Part shown: piece after piece, positions 10,403 to 17,852 of the stretch
Numbering within the stretch: the stretch's first letter is position 1
How the letters are laid out: every line of letters begins with the position of its first letter
Assembly: GCA_000310025.1 (NCBI GenBank)
Contig: FN648798.1
Location: forward strand, 13,661-45,049
Direction of reading: 5' to 3'
DNA from: Ectocarpus siliculosus
Lineage: Eukaryota > Sar > Phaeophyceae > Ectocarpales > Ectocarpaceae
Length of the DNA: 31,389 nucleotides
Made by a program: the position numbers and the translations under genes
Notes under the pieces: generated by a model
The model's database searches: none
Told to the model about the DNA's origin: nothing
Seen by the model: only the letters and a program-made list of their open reading frames with translations

Positions 10403-10411
10403 ATGGGGGCG
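10403..10411 (+). promoter_or_regulatory. putative polypurine tract of the copia element
   Basis: ATGGGGGCG stands immediately before TGTTGAAAT, the proposed LTR start. Purine-rich, G-run primers in this position prime plus-strand DNA in LTR elements. An almost identical tract ends at 10288. Confidence 0.55.
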
Positions 10412-10825
10412 TGTTGAAATACAGCGCATTACTGCTGTAGGATGTGTGTAGTAGAATAGATGCAGCTGTACAATTGCTGTTTGCAATGATACGCACATGC
10501 GGTGTGATATGTGACGTTTGGTAAAACGTAACATGTGTGACGAGTTCTAGCGAGGAGCTCACGAATGAATTGATGGTTGAGCAGAGGATTGTAATTGCAG
10601 CGAGATCACGAGGTGTTGTGAGCCCCACCGGGTTCACTCCCCAACTATCCCTCACCATCTCACCTCTGCAACTGAGCTAGGCTCCGGTGCTACCGGCAGG
10701 CAATAATGAAAGTCTCATTGAGGCAACAATGATACCAACTTCAGTCTCGACGACTACACGCAGGCTTAACCGCCTGCAGACACGACCCTTGGGTACAGGG
10801 CACCTCGACACGACACATTTCTACA
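10412..10825 (+). repeat. 3' LTR of the copia element (414 bp)
   Basis: The 3' boundary is fixed by identity with 1-63. The 5' boundary is inferred. TGTTGAAAT follows a polypurine tract, and its TGTTGAAA is an imperfect inverted match to the terminal TTTCTACA (7 of 8). An alternative start is TGTGAAATG at 10289, giving 537 bp, because the same tract precedes it. I see no clear TATA box. The flanking target duplicate (TACCG on the right) cannot be checked because the left flank is outside the window. Confidence 0.75.
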
Positions 10826-12554
10826 TACCGTCCTCGCCCTCCTTTTTATACCAACAATGGCAAGTGCGTGGGCCTTCCAGGAACCAAACCGACATGCAAA
10901 ACCAAGTACGAATGCGAGGGACGCCAGAACCCGAACGTATCGAAAACACGTTGTGCTAAACGAATATGTCCCAGAAATATTTGGCGATAATGCAGGTGCG
11001 CCACCTGGATCACCCCTAGAGCAACGAGCCCTCCCATATCCCCACCCAATTCCCGCTCGCTCTCATCCCTCCCTCATACTGCGAGATATTTCCCCACCGC
11101 TCCGTCAACCTGCGATATTGTTAACCATCGCAAAAATACGTGAGAAGGGCGATCGGAGGGAGGTCGGGTGGGCGAAAATTGCACGGCAACGCTGCTACTG
11201 TACATCGGTTTTTTTCTTGCTGGTGCGCCGATCTGCCGTTTCGTTGCACAAACACTCGAGACAAGGAAAATCAACACCGTGGGCAGGATGACACACAAAT
11301 ATTTTGAGGCGTAGGATAGCTCAGAAAAGGCGTTCCTGTACCGATACAAGCGGAGAATGGCATTAAGATGATCGTGCAAGCTCGTTCTGTGTCAAGAAGA
11401 AAGATCAAAGGGGTGGACTGCCTGAATCGATCCTTGCTTTCGGAGATCACCTTCACTATTTATCGTTCTTGAAGTCCTCCAAAATGCCGTAGTCGGGGCC
11501 CCGTTTCTCCGCGCGGTATCCTCGTTGTCGAGCTCTGCTTTCGCGCCAGCTGCGTCCGTTGCTGTCGGGAAGGCCTTTCCTCTACCAGCCGTCTACTCGG
11601 TCACGCGCGGAAGATCCCATTTTTTTAAGTTCTTCCGGCTGCATGAGGTGCGATCGCCCCCTGCAGCGGCATTTTCGCCTTGATGACGGGGAACAAAAAA
11701 TTGTCAACATTGCGGGACGCTCAGTCAAATATTGTAGCATTCGCACCTCAGAAATTGTCGGGTGCGTGCGAGAGAGCGGTAGGTCTATCTGTGTAGGTGA
11801 CAACGTACTACAGAAGTAGTTTTTTCTCGTGTCGTGGTCACGCATGTTTGGTGTCGACAACAGTCGCAGGGGTGATGGGGCGTATTCTGACGAATACGTT
11901 GTACTGCTGTACGAAACAATCCGCATTCTGTCTCACAAGGACTGCACGCTGGCAGAATGGCTGCTGCTGTGGACGAACACATCACCATGCATGAGTCCAA
12001 AAATATGCTGTACATTTGTGTACGGTACATGGTACAAATTCATGTCACACAAAAAAAAAAACGATTTACCACTGCTGCTGCCGACTTGACTGACGGATTA
12101 CAGCAGGTTCCGGCGATACAGCAGTAGTATCGGGGACACAGCAGTGATAATCTCGGCATGTATGCGCCCATTTACAAACTACATGTAGAGGTAGATTACA
12201 GCAGTACTGTACGCAATGGGTAACATTAGCACGGTCCGTGGCACCAGCATGCCTCGAATTGTTTGCTACAGAGTCGGAGGTCCGGATACAAGAATAGGGA
12301 CGCACACATGTGGGTATCAATCTTTGAATCATGAATACCACCCGATACATGCTTCGACTTGCCGTGCGAGACGAAGAGTTGGGGTGGTATTGCGGGTATT
12401 GCGGGTGCGAGCGAGTGCGGCGAGACGAGAGAAAGACAGCGACACACGCACACACCAGGCGGACACATCAAGGCGGACACGTATGTAGACAGATGGCGAG
12501 AGAGAAAAAACAAGCTTCTCACACACCTGCTGCTGCAACCTCGAGGCCCGAGAC
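10826..12554. other. stretch without a recognised gene between the two retroelements
   Basis: About 1.7 kb. The longest frames are 144 codons (+, 10857-11291) and about 129 codons (-, 12455-12066). The former has a fair Kozak start (ACAATGG) after TTTTTATA, but I recognise no domain and its composition is unconvincing. ACAGCAGT-like words recur around 12101-12205, and an A-run lies at about 12050. If the gypsy element once had a 5' LTR and leader it should be here, but I found no match to the LTR at 24536-24844. Confidence 0.5.
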
Positions 12555-13116
12555 ATGATGGCTTCTCCTTTCAACAACCTAGCTGACGCTATCCAGCAAG
12601 TAGGGCATGCTCTCGGCATCTTGCTGCTTCGTGCTTGCTCGCCTTGGTCTGAGGTGTTGCCTGGCGGCCTGCCGAGCAGGGAAACCGAATGCGGCTGGAC
12701 CTACAGCAGCGCCGTTAACCGCCCTGTTTGCTGAATCCTGCCGGAATTTGCCCTTGGTGACCACTACCCCTCTTTATGTTGGGCCCCACCATGGTGTCGC
12801 GCGTGTGGGGCCGTTGTCTGTGGCGTGCGTGGTGCGTTTGAAGGGGCATGCCCACTCGCCACCACAAGCGGCGGGATTTATTTGGAAAGTTGCCTTGCAG
12901 CGCGTTTAAAATGAAGATGTTGGTTCCAAATATTTGGCTCCAAATATTTGGAAACTTTGGAACCAAAATTTGGAATGATTAAAACGACCCTAAATCGATC
13001 TAGCACGGTCAACGGCCGCCCCAACGCGGCCTGTGCCTTCCCATCAAATTACCGAAAAACGACTACACCCAGTTGTACCCCATGGTAATGCACTCTCGTC
13101 TGTTGGACCTTCACAC
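12555..13116 (+). other. possible gag N-terminus or leader of the gypsy element
   Basis: ATGATGG at 12555-12561 opens a frame reading MMASPFNNLADAIQQVGHAL, a plausible amphipathic Gag start, but it stops near 12725. An Ala/Pro-rich frame of 100 codons (12607-12909) overlaps it in another phase, so a frameshift may link them. At 12920-12966 a hairpin-forming cluster contains CCAAATATTTGG twice. The evidence for coding is weak. The main reason to include it is its position directly before the Gag repeat region. Confidence 0.3.
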
Positions 13117-13506
13117 AGCTCACTGGCTCTAATGAGCATGGTTTGCAGCAGGCTCGCCCTTACCCTTCGAGGTATGGTTCGCAGACTGCCCCTCGCTCAC
13201 CGATCCTACGTACGGGATTTGGTTCGACGCGAAACCCTCCCAGCTCACCGGCTCTAATGAGCATGGTTTGCAGCAGGCTCGCACTTACCCTTCGAGGTAT
13301 GGTTCGCAGAGCCCCTCGCTCACCGATCCTACGGGAGTTGGTTCGACGCGAAACCCTCCCACCGACTCACAGGGGTTCGGTGCGGAGCCCTCGCTCACCG
13401 ATCCTACGGGATTTGGTTCGACGCGAAACTCTCCCATCGACCCACAGGGGTTCGGTGCGGAGCACACGCTCACCGGTCCTTCGGGATTTGGTTCGCAGCA
13501 TATACA
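13117..13506 (+). repeat. tandem repeats encoding a Gly/Ser/Pro-rich Gag segment
   Basis: A ~122-bp unit is repeated at about 13122 and 13244 (CTCTAATGAGCATGGTTTGC). It is followed by ~75-bp units at about 13318 and 13390 built on CTCACCGATCCTACGGGATTTGG, and a third partial copy near 13468. In the most sensible frame they encode recurring SLTDPTGFGSTRN and PQGFGAE motifs. Copies have drifted out of a common frame. Such low-complexity arrays near Gag N-termini readily gain and lose units. Confidence 0.85.
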
Positions 13507-15760
13507 TGGCGCTCACCGGCTCGAATAAGCTTGGTTCCGAGCCCCAGCACGCCGGCCCTGCGGGGTACGGTCTGCCATACCAGCAGCAAGGGCTGTTGCT
13601 GAAACCACCACTGTCCATCGCTAGAGGTGGTTATGTGGTACCGCCCCCGGCCCAACCGTCATACAGCCAAATGGCGCAAGGACCGCCGGACCTCAGCCTC
13701 CGAACGGGGGATGAATTGTTCCTTGACATTCCGGTGTCCAACTTCGCGCACGTGCACCAGCAGGCCTTCACGGAAGCATGCAGAATACCAGTCACCAAGG
13801 CGACTACAGTGCTGACGACGATGTTAGAAAGCTCGGAGAGACCTACGGTCACTCTCCGTGAATTCATGCATCACGTCGCTCATGCCCCTACGGTAGACGC
13901 CCCATTAGTCGAATCGGTAACGCGCCTTCTGCACGGGCTCAGAGGAGGTTACGCTAACCTTACAGGTGGCTACCGCCCGGCGGAGGTCAACTGGTACCTT
14001 CCCGCCTTCGACAATGCCAAAGACTTTTTGTGTTTCCGCAGCGCTCGCCAAACTGGCGGAGCGTCTGGACCAACCCCTGACAGCCCCGCGTGACGACAGG
14101 CAAGTACCGTTGTTGGGTGATGTTGCAGCCAGCAACCACTCATTGATGTCACGCAATAGTGCATTCGTAGGCCATAGCGCCCAACCGTTGTCGTCAACGA
14201 CTGCTCGTGCTCGCCAAGTAGAGATAGACAAGGCTGACGCGCTTGCAGAAGCTGCACGAATCAGAGAGATCAGTGCGAAGTACATCAAGACGAAGTTGAG
14301 GGATATTCGTATACAACCATCGATCCCTTGGCCGGCAAACCTGAAACAGGCAGTGCCGCAGTTAGTTAGATTCTATCAAGGCCGCAGCCTTAGATGTCTT
14401 ACAACAGGCTGACCCTTTCATCGATTTTGACAAATCCGATACGTGGGTTCGCGGGTGGGAAAACCCGCTGAAGAAAGCCATCATTAACGCCGTATCCCCA
14501 AACAAGCAAACCACTGGTGACCTTATCAGCTCTATCAATGGTATGTTTGTGCAGGTGAAGCAGCGTATGGACGACGGTATGACCGGAGGAGAAGCTTTCA
14601 ATCACCTTCTTCGTCTGATCGTGTCCCACTTCAAGCATGAAGACCGTGGAGACGCCTTGACAACGCTGAATGCGTTCGGTGTTCCCAACGGAACTACGTT
14701 TGAAGAATTTGTACGACTGTATCGTACTGCCGTGAACAACATCACGCACCATTCCAGTCTTTTTAGCCTTAACGAGACTTGGATTGTCGGGATCACAAGG
14801 AATAAGGTCAACGACCAGTTTTCTGTGATGATGTCTGACTGTTTTCCGGGTGCAAAGCGTACCGCTGCAGAACCCTACAGTAGTCTGGATGAGATGTGGC
14901 GAGTGCTGAATGAGCTCACGACCTCTAAGGTTAAGGCTGAGAATGGCGAGCAATATGCTACGCTCTCGCTTAGTGGATTATCGTTGCATTCGCAAGGCGG
15001 TAGTCGTTCTCAAGGACGTTCGACGACGCAATCGCAGCAGCCTTGGAGCTCCCAGGGAGCACGTGGCAAATCGGTCATGCGTGTTAAGGCAGAGCCAATT
15101 CATGATGTGTTTTGTGTTAGCTACGATGCTTGGCCGCTGGCCACCGATGATCATTGGGAGACAGTGCATGCTGTTGTTTCCAATGGTTTCAAACGTCAAC
15201 TCCCCCCCCTTTGGACACCACTCCTTAGGACTAGAGCTGATCGAGCACAAGCCTTCAGCGCGAATGCTGGCCGTTGTTTAAACTGTCACGGGTCTGGCCA
15301 CTCAATAAAACACTGTGAACAGCCTTTCACCAATGCTAGTGGTGACCTGAACCCAGATTTAGGTGCACTGACGGATGGTGATGACACGTTTCGCCTGTGG
15401 CAAGAGCGCTTGCGGTCCTGGAGGACTAAGCCTGCGACTGCCACAACACACGGCTCACGCAACTCGAATGGCCAACAAAACCGGCGCCGTTCCCACAGAC
15501 CAGCTCATAGAGTTCAATACGCTGGTAACGCTCCAAACCCGCAACAATACACTCAGACGTGGCATCAACCGCCACCACAGGGCCTGCTGCAATCTAGTGC
15601 CCTAGCCCAACAGCACACATTGGTAGCATACCAGCCTCAGGCAGTTACTGCTCCAGCGTCTGCCACACACGCGCAGCCGGCGTTAAGAATCAACAGCCGA
15701 CTCCCCGTAGACTCCAACCCAAATGCCCGCACTCCTGGAACGTATAATGCTGGTAACTGA
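13507..15760 (+). pseudogene. gag: gypsy Gag (capsid and CCHC nucleocapsid), frame-broken
   Basis: Gag would build the particle. Homologous sequence moves through three frames. The first runs from 13507 to about 14035 (ALTGSNKLGSE to AFDNAKDF). The second runs to about 14360 (LAKLAERLDQPL to LKQAVPQLV). The third runs to the TGA at 15758-15760. The last segment includes a capsid-like helical region (FVQVKQRMDDG, EEFVRLYRTAVNN) and, near 15277-15318, the CCHC knuckle CLNCHGSGHSIKHC (CX2CX4HX4C), followed by a Gln/Pro/Ala-rich tail. The break near 14035 coincides with a T5 run, a likely indel site. The TGA is followed by CAG, and the same frame continues open for over 100 codons, so the stop may be a Gag terminus, a readthrough site or a mutation. 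Confidence 0.8.
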
Positions 15761-16860
15761 CAGCCCAACGGCGGCTTGTCGTTACTCCCCGACCCGCCGA
15801 TGGCAAAACAGGGAGCAGCTAGATATGTGTCGCAGGATGCGCGTATAGTAGGTACGGTCGAGTGTACCACTCCTGTCCCTACAACCGACACTTCCGCTAC
15901 AAGCGGTAGTGCTTCGGCCTCATCGGGTGAAGATGGTGTAGCCCACACTCCCGATCACGGCAGCTTCAGCGCTGTCGTCAATGCATATAACCCAAGGTTA
16001 GGAACCCAAGAAGTGACCTGTCTTGAAGGCGGCTTCCCGAGTTTTAACACAGCTCGAGCAGCTTGCACACACGGCAGCTTCAGCGCTGTCGTCAGTAAAT
16101 ACCCCAAGGTTAGGAACTCAAGGAGCGACCTGTCTTGAAGGCGGCTCCCCGAGCTTAAACACAGCTCGAGCAGCTTGCACAACGCACGATTACACCACGT
16201 TGCCGCCCGCAAACCAGCCTGAACCATTACGTGTTGGCTACACGAATGCAAGGGTCGGTTTGAGGTGCGGGTACGGAAGGTCGGGATTGTCGAGCATGCC
16301 CAAGAGGTCCGCTCAGACGTCCTCGTGGAAGACCGTTAGGACACCTACGTTGTCGACAATATATGAAGTGTCGCCGGGTTTAGCCACCTCGAGCGATGCT
16401 TTGGACATGTCCACTGCGTATGGGTCATCGACAGCCTGCGGCGATACAGCCGATGGAACTCGAGACGGTAATAAAAGTCACTCGCCGCACGGTGAAGCGA
16501 GTATGACCGATTGCGTTGAAAGAAATACCCGTCGATTTCCCGTGGTTTGCGATTCGCGGAGTACCAAAACTGAGCGGTCCCCAACCGCGACCACGGAGGT
16601 GCTGACAACACCGTATTCGGAGGACGCTCCGATTGCGCCCCTCGCTGAACAAACAGCGAAAAACTCGCGACCCTCGTCAAGGGAGGTCCGTCATGTCTCC
16701 AACGTGATGGATTCTAGCGAAAGCACTACAGACTATACACCCCCACCGGGTTGCGCTGTTGGAAGAGTAGAGGACTTGGGGAAACAGACATCCCCCTCCT
16801 CCGCTATAGCTGGTATTCGTATCTACCCTCCTCCTCCGACCGACGCCAGGTGTTCACCAC
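15761..16860 (+). pseudogene. low-complexity linker between gypsy nucleocapsid and NADAR domain
   Basis: Ser/Thr/Pro-rich sequence without a recognisable fold. It continues the Gag frame after the TGA until a 114-bp tandem duplication (15956-16069 and 16070-16182). The second copy lacks 2 bp (near 16095) relative to the first, moving the peptide to another frame: GTQEVTCLEGG in copy 1 and GTQGATCLEGG in copy 2 lie in different phases. The second frame stays open to 17048, but homology leaves it near 16860, where the NADAR domain begins in a third frame. Confidence 0.6.
15956..16182 (+). repeat. 114-bp tandem duplication in the gypsy polyprotein
   Basis: CACGGCAGCTTCAGCGCTGT starts at 15956 and again at 16070, and both copies end near AGCTCGAGCAGCTTGCACA. 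114 bp equals 38 codons, so the duplication was originally frame-neutral. A 2-bp loss in copy 2 breaks the frame. Confidence 0.92.
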
Positions 16861-16866
16861 CAGCGT

Positions 16867-17850
16867 TTGATCGACATGGTGTTGTTCTGGCAAGCCCCAT
16901 CGGTTTTCTCGCAATCGACGCCCTCCATCTTTACTGTAGATGGTGTGGAATACTCTTGTGGAGAACAATTCTTCGCGGCTGCCAAGGCTCGTCTCTTTGG
17001 CGACCAAGATACGTTGCGGCGGATTATGCGTGTTTCTTACCCGATTAAACATAAGCGTTACGGACGCCAAGTTAAAGGGTTTGATGAAGCTGTTTGGGAG
17101 CGCGAGCGTGAAAACGTGGTGCGTGTCGCCTCCTTCTACAAATTTTCGCAAAATCCCGCTATGCGACAACATCTTTTGGGCACCGGCGACAAAATGCTCG
17201 TCGAAGCTAGCCCATTCGATGCCATATGGGGCATTGGACATCGCGCGGATAATCCTGCTGCAATCCAACCCTCTTTATGGCGGGGCTCCAATCTGCTTGG
17301 CAAAAGCCTGCAGGTTGTTCGAGACCTACTCCGAGAGCACGCGCCGACGCCGACACTTCCACCACAAGTTTCGTCCGACGCTCAGCTCCGGAATGCAATA
17401 CATGAGGTTAACCCTGCAACGCAAGAGCGTATTTCGACGGCTGCCGCCGAGGAGGCCGCCCCGTCGTCAGGTTACCGCATAAAATCAGCGCATGTTCCAA
17501 GGGATCACAGCGCTGAAGTTCTCGCGGTTACGTCCGCTGAGTATCATGAGGAAGATCGTGTACCGTTGCTCGCTGAGCATGGTCCTTGCCTCGTAGGTGG
17601 TGTTGTTACAGTTGACGACGCTTCATTTACGACTCGAGTCAAAATCCACGCTGGGCCAGCCAAATCACAATATGGTTGCGCCGCTCTGCTCGATTCTGGA
17701 TCACCGGCCACGTTCATCAACAGCAACGCTGTCAGTACCCTCAAAGCCATGGGAGCAATCTCAGAGGCTTGCATCTCGCACGGTAACTCACGTTCTTGGG
17801 GAGGTTTTGGTAAATCCGAGTCCTTCAGACGTCTGATACAGTCCGTCTGA
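16867..17850 (+). CDS. NADAR (YbiA-like) domain and retroviral-type aspartic protease of the gypsy polyprotein
   Basis: Residues ~5-156 (16879-17334) match the NADAR/YbiA family. The segment opens with VLFWQAPSVFSQ. It then has GEQFFAAAKA (Glu33, Lys40), Trp77 and Arg79 in a WERERE helix, YKFSQNP (91-97), LVEASPFDAIWGIG (Glu113, Asp118, Trp121, Gly122, Gly124) and GSNLLGKSLQVVRDLL (Asn142, Gly145, Arg152). At ~150 residues it is about family length. NADAR proteins act on ADP-ribose or NAD-type glycosidic bonds; some members remove ADP-ribose from guanine bases. A ~115-residue variable linker follows. Then comes the protease active site AALLDSGSPATFIN (Asp276, Ser277, Gly278), which would process the polyprotein. 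The ATG at 16867 is only the first in frame; the natural product is presumably part of Gag-Pol. The frame ends at 17850, just past a frame change near 17820. Confidence 0.87.
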   Translation: MIDMVLFWQAPSVFSQSTPSIFTVDGVEYSCGEQFFAAAKARLFGDQDTLRRIMRVSYPIKHKRYGRQVKGFDEAVWERERENVVRVASFYKFSQNPAMRQHLLGTGDKMLVEASPFDAIWGIGHRADNPAAIQPSLWRGSNLLGKSLQVVRDLLREHAPTPTLPPQVSSDAQLRNAIHEVNPATQERISTAAAEEAAPSSGYRIKSAHVPRDHSAEVLAVTSAEYHEEDRVPLLAEHGPCLVGGVVTVDDASFTTRVKIHAGPAKSQYGCAALLDSGSPATFINSNAVSTLKAMGAISEACISHGNSRSWGGFGKSESFRRLIQSV

Positions 17851-17852
17851 GT

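Larger units (their letters stand above)
9481..10411 (+). other. untranslated 3' region of the copia element
   Basis: About 930 bp between the pol stop and the LTR. It begins with a ~50-bp direct repeat (ACAAGACAGGACTACCTGGA near 9536 and 9583), then an (AAC)n microsatellite. The rest holds no recognisable gene. The polypurine-like ATGGGGGCG occurs twice, at 10280-10288 and 10403-10411. The copy abutting the chosen LTR start is the better plus-strand primer candidate. Confidence 0.7.
1..10825 (+). mobile_element. Ty1/copia LTR retrotransposon, 5' LTR cut by the window edge, disrupted
   Basis: The internal region has the Pseudoviridae/copia order: Gag with CCHC knuckle, aspartic protease, pre-integrase, integrase, RT with YVDD, RNase H. 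Integrase upstream of RT defines copia against gypsy. The last 63 bp of the LTR (1-63) recur identically at 10763-10825. The copy carries three lesions: a TAA in gag (2619-2621), a 2500-bp nested DNA element (2791-5290), and a frame change near 6770-6785. The long pol frame from 6703 to 9480 is otherwise intact, so the element looks fairly young. Its true 5' end lies outside the window. Confidence 0.95.
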
